From Pseudoalteromonas luteoviolacea NCIMB 1944 (GTDB lineage: Bacteria; Pseudomonadota; Gammaproteobacteria; Enterobacterales; Alteromonadaceae), in NCBI RefSeq assembly GCF_001625565.1, contig NZ_AUXS01000042.1, forward strand, positions 275,395-339,394: a stretch of DNA of 64,000 bases, read 5' to 3'. Made by a program: the position numbers and the translations under genes. How positions within the stretch are numbered: position 1 is the stretch's first letter; each line of letters opens with the position of its first letter. The notes beneath the pieces were generated by a model that ran no database searches, was not told where the DNA came from, and worked only from the letters and a program-made list of their open reading frames with translations. This document shows, in pieces, positions 16,935-25,949 of the stretch.

Positions 16935-18104
16935 CTAAGCATCTCTTGGTAAGCCTTTTTCTACAATCCGTATTAGTCGAGCTTTTTTCCGCTCGTCGTG
17001 TTGCTTTTTGTGTTGCTGTGCCAGTGCCCATTGAATGTGCTCTTGCACTAATTCACTAACAAGGTGTCGTTTGTTGTTAAGTGCTTCGACAATCTGCTCG
17101 TCATAGTTTGCGTTGCCAAGTCCTACAGCAAGGTTGCGTAGCCATCGCTCGTGACCTATACGTCGAATAGGGCTTCCTTCTGTATTTTTTAAAAATGTAC
17201 TCTCATCCCACGCAAATAGTTCAAGCAGGTCTCTGTCTTTTAGGGTTTTTCGAGGATGAAAATCAGCTTCTTCGGTTAGCTGGCCGAAGCGATTCCAAGG
17301 GCAGACGAGTTGGCAGTCATCGCAGCCATAGATGCGATTGCCCAATAAGGGGCGGAATTCTTCCGGGATCGCACCTTGTAATTCAATGGTGAGGTATGAA
17401 ATGCAGCGTCTTGCATCGACGACATAGGGTTCAACAATTGCGCCTGTTGGGCACAAACTGATACAGGCGTTGCACTTGCCACACCCTTCCTCAACCTTGT
17501 TGTTGTCCGGAGGCAGTGGTAAGTCGACAAAAAGCTCGCCAAGAAAAAACCAAGAACCAGCTTGTTTATGAATGAGTAAACTGTTTTTTCCTCGCCAGCC
17601 AAGGCCCGCCTTTTCGGCAATTTGTCGTTCTAACACGGGCGCTGAGTCAACAAATGGACGAAACCCATATTGGCCTACTTCTTGTTCGATCCTTTGACCT
17701 AATTTTTTTAACCGGTTTCGCAGCACTTTGTGATAATCACGACCCAAGGCATAGCGGCTTATATAGGCTGTTGTATTATTTTTAAGTGCTCGAGCAAAGC
17801 TAGCATCCGGCGGAAGGTAGTTCATTTTTACTGATACGATGCTTTTGGTACCAGGGACCAACTCTGCGGGTCGTGCTCGTTTCATACCGTGTGCAGCCAT
17901 ATACTCCATTTCACCGTGATAGCCTAAATCAAGCCATCGCTGGAGTTGTTTTTCATGTTCACTCAGGTCTATATCGGTGATCCCGACCTCTGCAAATCCT
18001 AATTCTTTTCCCCAGCACTTAATTTTTTCGGCAAGTTCAGTATAGTTAATAGTAGGTATGGCTTTATTCACGGACTGTCTATTTTGCAAGGTCAATACAC
18101 GCAT
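16935..18104 (-). CDS. queG: epoxyqueuosine reductase QueG
   Basis: A cobalamin- and Fe-S-dependent enzyme that carries out the last step of queuosine synthesis in tRNA. Two [4Fe-4S] motifs are visible: CGKCNACISLCPTGA and CDDCQLVCPWN. The N-terminal KIKCWGKELGFAEVGITD and SRYALGRDYHKVLR regions match the family. A HEAT-like C-terminus follows. 389 aa with the ATG at 18104; the family N-terminus aligns about 20 residues in, so GTG at 18071 is a real alternative and would remove the 21-base overlap with nnr. Divergent from nnr as in E. coli. Confidence 0.93.
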   Translation of the reverse strand: MRVLTLQNRQSVNKAIPTINYTELAEKIKCWGKELGFAEVGITDIDLSEHEKQLQRWLDLGYHGEMEYMAAHGMKRARPAELVPGTKSIVSVKMNYLPPDASFARALKNNTTAYISRYALGRDYHKVLRNRLKKLGQRIEQEVGQYGFRPFVDSAPVLERQIAEKAGLGWRGKNSLLIHKQAGSWFFLGELFVDLPLPPDNNKVEEGCGKCNACISLCPTGAIVEPYVVDARRCISYLTIELQGAIPEEFRPLLGNRIYGCDDCQLVCPWNRFGQLTEEADFHPRKTLKDRDLLELFAWDESTFLKNTEGSPIRRIGHERWLRNLAVGLGNANYDEQIVEALNNKRHLVSELVQEHIQWALAQQHKKQHDERKKARLIRIVEKGLPRDA

Positions 18105-19562
18105 AATTTACCACAAATTGCTTATTGCGCCCAAGAAGTAAAGCTGCATGAAGAACAAGCAGCATTAAATTCGGGTACAACGCTCAGTGAGCTGATGCAG
18201 CGAGCTGGTCACGCTTTATTTGAACTTGTACGCAATAAAGCGGTTAAAAATATTTTGATTTTCACCGGTAAAGGGAACAATGCTGGTGACGGGTTTATGC
18301 TTGCCAAGCGTTGCTTGCATGCGCAAATTAATGTCACTGTGTGCGCACTGTTTGAACCCTCCTTGCTCAAAGGAGACGCGGGGGAAGCCTATCAACTGTT
18401 TTGTCGAAGCGGAGGGCATGTCGTTGCACTGCGCTCATGTATAGGCCGAGACTTTGATGCAATCGTTGATGCCGTATTTGGGACCGGATTTAGAGGGGAG
18501 CTACCCGATCCAGTCAAAGAGGCGTTTAACCATTTCAAATCCAGTAAAGCTTGGAAACTGGCTGTCGATATTCCCAGTGGTGTAAATGGCTCGACTGCAG
18601 AAGTAGCGCCGGACAGCTTTGATGCGGATTCAACGTTGACTTTTATTGCATTAAAGCAGGGGATGCTCACGGGAAGCGCTGCAAGTTTATGTGGTGAATT
18701 ACTGTTGGCGGATTTAGGTATAGCTCAAGCATTCGGCGAGTTATCTCATACTAACTGCTGTTACCCGGGGGGGAAGTACCTACACTCTCTAAAGCCAGTA
18801 CGAAGCGCAGATAGTTATAAAAATCAGTGTGGTCACGTTTTATTGGTCGGCGGAGGAAAAGGGATGGCCGGAGCAATTCGGTTGGCTGCTGAAGCGTGTC
18901 TGCGTACCGGTGCTGGATTGGTGAGTGTGGCAACTCACCCTGACAATCAAGCTGCTGTGCTGAATGGGCGATATGAATTAATGGTCCATGGCGTTTCTTT
19001 ACCTAAAGAGTTAGATACCTTACTTGATAAAGCGGATGTGGTTGTAATTGGTCCAGGACTTGGCCAAGATGCTTGGGCAAAAAAAATGTATGCTGCGGTT
19101 AAAAACTTCACGGGGTTGGTGGTTTGTGATGCGGATGGCTTGAACTTACTTGCGCAGTCTCACCTTCCATGGCATCGTGCAATATTAACTCCCCATTTTG
19201 GGGAAGCTCGGCGTTTGCTAGGTAATACCACGCTAAATATGTCAAAACGCTTTGACATGGCGGAACAATTGAGCAAGGAATATGCAGCTTGTATTGTTCT
19301 CAAAGGGCCTGGAAGTTTAATTGTTGATGGCAAACGAATAAATATTAACCGCTCAGGGTGTTCTGCAATGGCCAGTGCTGGGATGGGTGATGTATTATCT
19401 GGTATAATCGCGGGTTTATTAGCACAGGGCCTCAGTCGTTATGAAGCGGCGACGCTTGGTGTGTATATTCATGGCCTTGCAGCAGAGCAAGCCGCTCGCG
19501 ATGGGCATCTTGGCATGCTTGCGAGTGATTTATTTGACCATATTAGAGGTATTATGGGATGA
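18084..19562 (+). CDS. nnr: bifunctional NAD(P)H-hydrate epimerase/dehydratase Nnr
   Basis: Repairs hydrated NAD(P)H: the N-terminal YjeF domain (about 1-215; FTGKGNNAGDGF) epimerises NAD(P)HX and the C-terminal ribokinase-like domain (about 225-490; GPGLGQDAW, ASAGMGDVLSGI) dehydrates it using ADP. 492 aa is normal. No suitable ATG exists at the 5' end; the likely start is TTG at 18084, with GGA about ten bases upstream, inside the 5' end of the queG frame. First gene of the nnr-to-hflC superoperon; overlaps tsaE by four bases. Confidence 0.94.
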   Translation: MQGQYTHNLPQIAYCAQEVKLHEEQAALNSGTTLSELMQRAGHALFELVRNKAVKNILIFTGKGNNAGDGFMLAKRCLHAQINVTVCALFEPSLLKGDAGEAYQLFCRSGGHVVALRSCIGRDFDAIVDAVFGTGFRGELPDPVKEAFNHFKSSKAWKLAVDIPSGVNGSTAEVAPDSFDADSTLTFIALKQGMLTGSAASLCGELLLADLGIAQAFGELSHTNCCYPGGKYLHSLKPVRSADSYKNQCGHVLLVGGGKGMAGAIRLAAEACLRTGAGLVSVATHPDNQAAVLNGRYELMVHGVSLPKELDTLLDKADVVVIGPGLGQDAWAKKMYAAVKNFTGLVVCDADGLNLLAQSHLPWHRAILTPHFGEARRLLGNTTLNMSKRFDMAEQLSKEYAACIVLKGPGSLIVDGKRININRSGCSAMASAGMGDVLSGIIAGLLAQGLSRYEAATLGVYIHGLAAEQAARDGHLGMLASDLFDHIRGIMG

Positions 19563-20035
19563 GCCAAAACAGTACTTTAACGCTTTCTCTTAGTGATGAA
19601 GAAGCAACCGTCGATCTTGGGCGCAGGCTTGCCTCTTCGATTATTGAGGGCGCCGTATTTTATATGCACGGTGATTTAGGTGCTGGTAAAACCACGATGA
19701 CTCGGGGCATTGTGCAAGGGTTAGGGCATGCAGGTAACGTGAAGAGCCCAACTTATACACTGGTGGAACCGTACGAGTTACCTTCAAAATCGGTTTACCA
19801 TTTTGATTTATATCGACTTGGTGATCCTGAAGAGCTTGAGTTTATGGGGATCCGAGATTACTTTGCTGCAAATGCTGTGTGCATTGTAGAGTGGCCAGAA
19901 AAGGGCGAAGGATTTATTCCTAACCCAGACATTGATATTTATCTAGCTTATGAGGGTGATGCAAGAACGGTTACGCTCAAAGCGCATAGTGAACGTGGAA
20001 TACAAGTATTATTAGCTATCAGTAGTTATGCGTAG
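19559..20035 (+). CDS. tsaE: tRNA threonylcarbamoyladenosine biosynthesis ATPase TsaE
   Basis: The ATPase subunit that works with TsaD and TsaB to make t6A37 in ANN-decoding tRNAs. Walker A is GDLGAGKTT near residues 41-49; SPTYTLVEPYE and FDLYRLGDPEELEFMG are family signatures. 158 aa is normal. It starts with ATG overlapping the nnr stop (ATGA) and its own end overlaps the amiB start by eight bases, implying tight coupling. Confidence 0.95.
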   Translation: MSQNSTLTLSLSDEEATVDLGRRLASSIIEGAVFYMHGDLGAGKTTMTRGIVQGLGHAGNVKSPTYTLVEPYELPSKSVYHFDLYRLGDPEELEFMGIRDYFAANAVCIVEWPEKGEGFIPNPDIDIYLAYEGDARTVTLKAHSERGIQVLLAISSYA

Positions 20036-21368
20036 CGTACATATCAAATATATTCATTTTATAACTATGTGTGTGCTGCTGATGTTCGCAGCACAAACAG
20101 TTGCTAAAAATACCATTAAAAATGTGCGCATTAGCCCATCAGCAGAAAGTACTCGGGTGGTATTCGATCTCACTAAAAAGCCCGATTTTAGTTACTTTGT
20201 GCTGCAAAAGCCTTTGCGTTTAGTGGTCGATTTTGAAAATACTAAACGCCTACCCAGATTACCAGCGATCCCCAAAAGCCATCGTGTTATCAATAAAATG
20301 CGCTACAGTACACCTAAAAAGCGTACTAGCACTCGGGTCGTTTTCGAATTGAATCGACCTACAAAGCCCGTTATTTTTGCACTGGCTCCGACAGGTAAAA
20401 GTTCTGATCGCTTGGTGGTTGATCTCTATGGTCAAAAAAAGCCAGTTGCAACCAAGTCTGCTAGTAAGAAGCGCAATGTAAAGCGTGACCGCGATATTAT
20501 TATCGCCATAGATGCGGGACATGGCGGTCAAGATCCCGGGTCTATAGGACCAACGGGTACGTACGAGAAGCACATTACACTGCAAATAGCTAAAAGACTT
20601 GAACGTTTGATTAATAAGCAGCCGGGAATGAAAGCACAGCTTACACGTTCAGGTGATTATTTTCTTAAGTTAAACACCCGTACCGCAAAGGCGAGAAAAA
20701 AGCGTGCAGACTTTTTTGTTTCAATTCATGCTGATGCGTTTTCTAGCCCACGGCCCAGAGGCGCCTCAGTATGGACCTTATCGCTGCGCCGCGCTAACTC
20801 TGAAATTGGTAAATGGTTAGAGAACAGAGAAAAGCAATCACAATTATTAGGTGGTGCTGCCGGGGTGCTCAAGGACACTGAAAATGAAAAATATCTAGCA
20901 AAAACCCTGTTAGATATGTCTATGGATCATTCCATGAAAACAGGTTTTCAAGTTGCGGAGCAAGTCGTGGGGGAGCTGCAAAAAGTTGCTAAATTACATA
21001 AAAAAAGACCACAAGCAGCAAATTTTGGTGTACTGAAATCGCCAGATATTCCCTCCATTCTTGTCGAGACCGGGTTCATTTCTAATCCGCAAGAAGAGAA
21101 ACAGCTGAAAACTGCGTATCATCAACAGCGATTGGCCAATGCTGTTTTTGTTGCGATTAAGCGGTATTATCAAAAGAATCCGCCTGATGACTCTTTATTC
21201 GCACGGTTAAAAGAAAAGAAACCGTTACATCACAAGGTTAGGAGAGGCGAGTCACTAAGTGTGTTGGCTGCCAGATATGGTACAACGGTGTCAGCTTTAA
21301 AGCGGGCTAATAGATTGAAAAATAATATTTTACATATCGGTCAAGTGTTGACGATTCCAAAGGCGTAA
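20028..21368 (+). CDS. amiB: N-acetylmuramoyl-L-alanine amidase AmiB
   Basis: A periplasmic zinc amidase that cleaves septal peptidoglycan during daughter-cell separation. Signal peptide about 1-26; AMIN domain about 30-130 (KNVRISPSAESTRVVFDL), which targets the septum; Amidase_3 domain about 160-380 with zinc ligands in IDAGHGGQDPG and SIHADAF and the catalytic glutamate in VETGFISN. A C-terminal LysM module lies at about 400-445 (KVRRGESLSVLAARYG). The usual regulatory helix that EnvC displaces should lie within the catalytic domain, between about residues 245 and 320. Confidence 0.95.
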   Translation: MRSVHIKYIHFITMCVLLMFAAQTVAKNTIKNVRISPSAESTRVVFDLTKKPDFSYFVLQKPLRLVVDFENTKRLPRLPAIPKSHRVINKMRYSTPKKRTSTRVVFELNRPTKPVIFALAPTGKSSDRLVVDLYGQKKPVATKSASKKRNVKRDRDIIIAIDAGHGGQDPGSIGPTGTYEKHITLQIAKRLERLINKQPGMKAQLTRSGDYFLKLNTRTAKARKKRADFFVSIHADAFSSPRPRGASVWTLSLRRANSEIGKWLENREKQSQLLGGAAGVLKDTENEKYLAKTLLDMSMDHSMKTGFQVAEQVVGELQKVAKLHKKRPQAANFGVLKSPDIPSILVETGFISNPQEEKQLKTAYHQQRLANAVFVAIKRYYQKNPPDDSLFARLKEKKPLHHKVRRGESLSVLAARYGTTVSALKRANRLKNNILHIGQVLTIPKA

Positions 21369-21370
21369 AA

Positions 21371-23287
21371 ATGGCAATTGAAATCTTACCAGCGCGGTTA
21401 GCTAACCAAATCGCAGCTGGTGAAGTGGTCGAGCGACCAGCTTCTGTTGTAAAAGAACTGGTAGAAAACAGCATTGACGCTGGGGCTAACCGGATTCAAA
21501 TAGAGATTGAACGCGGCGGACACAAGCTGATCCGTATTCGAGACAATGGGTCTGGAATTAATAAAGATGAGTTAGCTTTGGCCCTATCTCGGCATGCCAC
21601 CAGTAAACTTAAGAACTTAGATGACCTTGAAGCAATTGCGTCATTGGGTTTTAGAGGGGAGGCATTGGCCTCAATAAGCTCGGTTTCGAGGTTAACGCTT
21701 AGCTCGAAACCGGCGTCTCAAGATACTGCGTGGCAAGCTTGCGCAGAGGGGCGTGATATGGCGGTACAAGTTCAGCCGACGGCACACCCTGATGGAACCA
21801 CAATCGAAGTCAAAGATTTATTTTTTAATACGCCAGCACGAAGAAAGTTTCTACGCACTGAAAAAACTGAGTTTAGCCATATTGATGAACTTGTGAAAAG
21901 GATAGCGCTAAGTCGGTTTGATGTTGCAATCACGTTGACCCACAATCAAAAAGTAGTGCGACAATATCGTGCAAAACAAGATTCTCGCAGCATTGAGCGA
22001 GTGGCGCAGGTTGCAGGTAAAGTATTTCAACGCGAGGCCAGTTTCATAGAATCTGGGTATGAAGGTTTAGAGTTGTATGGCTGGGTGCTACCTATTGGCA
22101 GTAATACCCAACCACAGTATACCTATGTAAACGGTCGAATGATGCGTGACAAGTTGATCTTGCATGCGATTAGACAGGCTTTCGAAGAGGCGACAGGGAG
22201 TCAAGAGACTCCTGGATTTGTGATTTATTTAGAGTTGGACCCTAGGCAAGTGGACGTGAACGTTCACCCCGCCAAACACGAGGTCAGATTTCATCAAGCG
22301 CGGCTGGTTCATGACTTTATTGTGCAGGCAATCAAACAAGTTGTTGAACCCAGCTCAGTGCAATTACCATATGCCGAACACGTGACCCAGATTGAACCTG
22401 AGTTGGAAATGGATAGACCAGATACTTCGCAAAGCCAAGGGGGGTTGCATCAATCATACAGGACTCCGCTTCGCCAAGAGCGTGCTCAAGTAGCAGAACC
22501 TAGTTTATTTAGTGACCGACAATCTAATTCTGATTATCATAGCAGCACTCCTCCCTCAGGTAGAATTAACCAACCCAGTAGTTCAGCTTCTAGAATAAGC
22601 AGCGGTTCAGTGTCAGGTCATAAAAAGCAGGTTAATGTAAATCAGCTTTATCAAGCGTTCACAGCCGAGGCCCCAGAACGTCCTGTAAAACATTCGCCAT
22701 CAGAACATAATACTTCTCAAAAAGAATCTGACACCGTTCAGGAGGTTGAGCAAACTCAGTGGATGGCATTGCCTGAAGGCGCAATTTTATTACAAAGTGA
22801 CGAAGGGTTAATGCTCTCCCATGGCAGAGAGGGGCTCTGCGCTATGTGGCTGGAGCAAATAGAAACTGATGGCACGTTATTGGGCAAAGCATTGCTACTC
22901 CCAGTGCGTGTTAGTCACACTAAAGAAGAGTCGCAAGTATTAGAAAAAGTAAATTCTTGGCTGACGTTGTTAGGTTTCGAGCTGGTTTTTCAAGATGCGC
23001 ATGTGATGGTTAAAAAGTTGCCTGTCAGTTTATACAGTTTAGATGTAGCCCAGTGTGTATCGCAATTGGTTGAAACCTGCTGTGAGCAGGCAAGTCAGGT
23101 AAACGAATTACATTTTTGGTTAGAGTGGTTGCTGAAAAATACCCCTTCAGGGTACTTCCGCTCACAGCATTTTGCTTTGGTTCGTGAAAAAATGCTAAAA
23201 AAACAGAAAAGCAGAGCAGCAATTACGGCAAAAGCCGTTAAAATAGACCCCAATTATATTTTAGATTTGTTACCAAAAGGGTATTAG
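21371..23287 (+). CDS. mutL: DNA mismatch repair protein MutL
   Basis: A GHKL ATPase that couples MutS mismatch recognition to downstream nicking and unwinding. N-terminal motifs ELVENSIDAGA, IRDNGSGI and GFRGEALASI mark the ATP site; transducer domain to about 330 (VDVNVHPAKHEVRF). A polar, Ser/Gln-rich linker spans about 335-460, then the C-terminal dimerisation domain. I see no DQHAAHER-type endonuclease motif, consistent with the MutH-dependent gamma class. It starts three bases after the amiB stop. Confidence 0.96.
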   Translation: MAIEILPARLANQIAAGEVVERPASVVKELVENSIDAGANRIQIEIERGGHKLIRIRDNGSGINKDELALALSRHATSKLKNLDDLEAIASLGFRGEALASISSVSRLTLSSKPASQDTAWQACAEGRDMAVQVQPTAHPDGTTIEVKDLFFNTPARRKFLRTEKTEFSHIDELVKRIALSRFDVAITLTHNQKVVRQYRAKQDSRSIERVAQVAGKVFQREASFIESGYEGLELYGWVLPIGSNTQPQYTYVNGRMMRDKLILHAIRQAFEEATGSQETPGFVIYLELDPRQVDVNVHPAKHEVRFHQARLVHDFIVQAIKQVVEPSSVQLPYAEHVTQIEPELEMDRPDTSQSQGGLHQSYRTPLRQERAQVAEPSLFSDRQSNSDYHSSTPPSGRINQPSSSASRISSGSVSGHKKQVNVNQLYQAFTAEAPERPVKHSPSEHNTSQKESDTVQEVEQTQWMALPEGAILLQSDEGLMLSHGREGLCAMWLEQIETDGTLLGKALLLPVRVSHTKEESQVLEKVNSWLTLLGFELVFQDAHVMVKKLPVSLYSLDVAQCVSQLVETCCEQASQVNELHFWLEWLLKNTPSGYFRSQHFALVREKMLKKQKSRAAITAKAVKIDPNYILDLLPKGY

Positions 23288-23288
23288 T

Positions 23289-24206
23289 TTGCAGAATAAA
23301 CCCGTTATTACGCTGATGGGGCCGACGGCTGCTGGTAAAACAGCCTTGGCCATTGAACTATGTAAGCATTTAGATACTGAGATTATCAGTGTTGATTCAG
23401 CGCTAGTATACAAAGGTATGGATGTTGGTACCGCTAAACCTGAACCCAGTGAGTTAGCACAAGCCCCTCATCACCTAATCGACTTGATCGACCCCATAGA
23501 AAGCTACTCGGTGGCAGATTTTCGTCGTGATGCGATTGCCCTGATTGATAAACTACACGCACAGGGCAAAATCCCGGTGTTGGTTGGCGGTACAATGATG
23601 TATTTCAAAGGGCTTATTGAGGGGTTATCGCCATTGCCAGAAGCCTCCGCACAGATTCGCTCTGAATTAGAGCGTGATGCTGCAGAGCAAGGGTGGCCGG
23701 CACTTCACGCTGAGCTGGCTAAAATTGACCCTGAGGCAGCTGAGAAAATAAGCGAAAATGATTCTCAGCGTATTAATCGGGCCTTAGAAGTGTATCGTAT
23801 AACAGGCAAGCCCATGTCGTTATTGCAAAAGCAAAAACAACCAGAGCTACCTTATACTTTTTACCAATTTGCGATTGCACCTAGCGATCGTAAAGTATTA
23901 CATGAAAGAATCGAGAAAAGATTTAAAATAATGCTTGATCAAGGGTTTAAAAACGAAGTTTTGACCCTATATAATCGAGATGATTTACATCCTGATTTGC
24001 CTTCAATCCGCTGTGTTGGATATCGGCAAATGTGGGAGCATTTAAGCGGTGAATGCGATTACGATGAAATGGTATTCAAAGGTATCGCCGCTACCAGACA
24101 ACTTGCAAAGCGACAGTTGACCTGGCTTCGTAGTTGGCCAAATGTAACTTGGCTAGAGACCGGAGAGCAAGAAAACTTGCAACGAATTTTAAGTTCGCTA
24201 AGCTAA
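23289..24206 (+). CDS. miaA: tRNA dimethylallyltransferase MiaA
   Basis: Adds dimethylallyl to A37 of UNN-decoding tRNAs, the precursor of ms2i6A. P-loop GPTAAGKTAL is at residues 11-20; VDSALVYKGMDVGTAKP and RRDAIALIDKLHAQGKIPVLVGGT are signatures. The start is TTG at 23289, two bases after the mutL stop; the next in-frame ATG (codon 10) would cut into the strand leading to the P-loop. 305 aa is normal. hfq lies 78 bases downstream, as in E. coli, where hfq also has its own promoters. Confidence 0.95.
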   Translation: MQNKPVITLMGPTAAGKTALAIELCKHLDTEIISVDSALVYKGMDVGTAKPEPSELAQAPHHLIDLIDPIESYSVADFRRDAIALIDKLHAQGKIPVLVGGTMMYFKGLIEGLSPLPEASAQIRSELERDAAEQGWPALHAELAKIDPEAAEKISENDSQRINRALEVYRITGKPMSLLQKQKQPELPYTFYQFAIAPSDRKVLHERIEKRFKIMLDQGFKNEVLTLYNRDDLHPDLPSIRCVGYRQMWEHLSGECDYDEMVFKGIAATRQLAKRQLTWLRSWPNVTWLETGEQENLQRILSSLS

Positions 24207-24283
24207 TAGTAGTTGAACCGATAATTTGTTTTGTTTTATTCAACTAACTCAACATAATAACACCTAGAACGAAGGATAAGAAA

Positions 24284-24547
24284 ATGGCAAAAGGCCAATC
24301 GTTACAAGACCCGTTTTTGAATGTCTTGCGTCGTGAGCGCATTCCAGTTTCAATTTTTTTAGTTAACGGCATCAAATTACAAGGCAAAATCCAGTCTTTT
24401 GACCAATTTGTAATTTTACTTGAAAATACAGTGAACCAGATGGTTTACAAACATGCTATCTCAACAGTTGTTCCTGCTAGAGCTGTCAATTTCCAAAATA
24501 CACAAGGAAATGAAGGCGCAGAACAAAGTGAAGATGGAAATTTTTAA
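24284..24547 (+). CDS. hfq: RNA chaperone Hfq
   Basis: A hexameric Sm-like protein that pairs small RNAs with mRNAs. Sm1 (LQDPFLNVLRRERIPVSIFLVNGIKLQG) and Sm2 (YKHAISTVVPAR) are intact. 87 aa is shorter than E. coli Hfq (102), with a reduced C-terminal tail ending in an acidic stretch (AEQSEDGNF), comparable to other marine gammaproteobacteria. Confidence 0.97.
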   Translation: MAKGQSLQDPFLNVLRRERIPVSIFLVNGIKLQGKIQSFDQFVILLENTVNQMVYKHAISTVVPARAVNFQNTQGNEGAEQSEDGNF

Positions 24548-24568
24548 TAGATATTAGGAGCATATTGC

Positions 24569-25858
24569 TTGTTTGACCGTTATGAAGCCGGCGAACAGGC
24601 AGTCTTAGTGCACATAGAGTTTCCTAATGAAGGAGATCGTGAAGATCTGCAAGAATTGGAAATGCTAGTATCTTCTGCTGGTGTTAGTAGCGTGGCGGTT
24701 GTGCAAGGCAGCCGTCAGGCACCTCACCCCAAGCTATTTGTCGGTACGGGTAAAGCAGAAGAAATTGCCGAGATTGTCAGAACTTATAAAGCAGACGTCA
24801 TTATATTTAATCACCAACTAAGTCCTTCTCAAGAAAGAAATTTAGAGCATATTTGTCGATGCCGTGTGCTAGATAGAACAACGCTTATCTTGGATATATT
24901 TGCTCAGCGAGCAAGAACGCACGAAGGTAAGTTGCAAGTTGAGTTGGCTCAGCTGAGGCATATTTCTACACGCTTGATTAGAGGGTGGACGCACTTAGAG
25001 AGGCAAAAGGGCGGGATAGGCCTGCGGGGCCCAGGTGAAACACAATTAGAAACGGACCGTCGACTACTCAGAGAACGTATAAAGAGTATTCGTAAAAGGC
25101 TGGATAAAGTCGCCGTTGTTCGAGAACAAGGACGCAGAGCGAGAAGCCGCAATGAAATACCGACAGTGTCACTAGTTGGTTATACGAATGCTGGCAAGTC
25201 CACGCTTTTCAACCGAATTACAAATTCCGATGTGTATGCAGCTGACCAACTGTTTGCAACGCTTGACCCGACGCTGCGTAAACTTGAAATTGATGATGTA
25301 GGCGCTGTAATACTGGCCGATACGGTTGGGTTTATCAGGCATTTACCTCATGATTTAGTCGCCGCATTTAAAGCGACACTGACAGAGACACGTGAAGCCG
25401 ATTTGCAGCTTCATGTGGTAGATGTTGCAGATCAAAGAAGAAAAGAAAATATAGAACAGGTACAATCGGTCCTGGAAGAGATTGAGGCAGATGAAATTCC
25501 TCAACTGCTGGTCTACAACAAAATTGATTTAGTTGAGGAAATTCAACCTAAAATCGATAGAGACGAAAATGGTGTGCCGATTAGAGTATGGCTTTCAGCG
25601 CAAGCGAATGAAGGCATAGAGTTGCTCTCGCAAGCGATATCTGAATTGCTTGCGAAAAAGATGTTTTGTCATCAGCTCTTGGTGCCGCCTGCTTTTGGCA
25701 AGTTACGTGGAGCGTTGTTTAATCTCAATGCTGTTCATAGCGAGAGCTACGATGAGCTCGGCAACTGGTTACTTGATGTGAGGTTACCTCAAGCCGACTG
25801 GGAGCGACTGAAAAAAGAACAAGGGCCGGAAATAGAACGGTTTATTGCTCAAAATTGA
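24569..25858 (+). CDS. hflX: ribosome-associated GTPase HflX
   Basis: A GTPase that splits stalled or heat-damaged ribosomes. N-terminal HflX domain about 20-180 (GSRQAPHPKLFVGTGKAEEI; GPGETQLETDRRLL), then the G domain with GYTNAGKSTLFN, DTVGFIRHLP and NKIDL. The start is TTG at 24569, eight bases after a perfect AGGAG. An ATG start in frame would cost conserved sequence. 429 aa is normal. Confidence 0.96.
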   Translation: MFDRYEAGEQAVLVHIEFPNEGDREDLQELEMLVSSAGVSSVAVVQGSRQAPHPKLFVGTGKAEEIAEIVRTYKADVIIFNHQLSPSQERNLEHICRCRVLDRTTLILDIFAQRARTHEGKLQVELAQLRHISTRLIRGWTHLERQKGGIGLRGPGETQLETDRRLLRERIKSIRKRLDKVAVVREQGRRARSRNEIPTVSLVGYTNAGKSTLFNRITNSDVYAADQLFATLDPTLRKLEIDDVGAVILADTVGFIRHLPHDLVAAFKATLTETREADLQLHVVDVADQRRKENIEQVQSVLEEIEADEIPQLLVYNKIDLVEEIQPKIDRDENGVPIRVWLSAQANEGIELLSQAISELLAKKMFCHQLLVPPAFGKLRGALFNLNAVHSESYDELGNWLLDVRLPQADWERLKKEQGPEIERFIAQN

Positions 25859-25949
25859 AAAAAATACTAATTCGGCCTAATTCTCTATAAGAATGCGGCA
25901 ATTTTTGTTAGATTTAATTTAATTCATTTTATAACAATGGAGTATAGCT

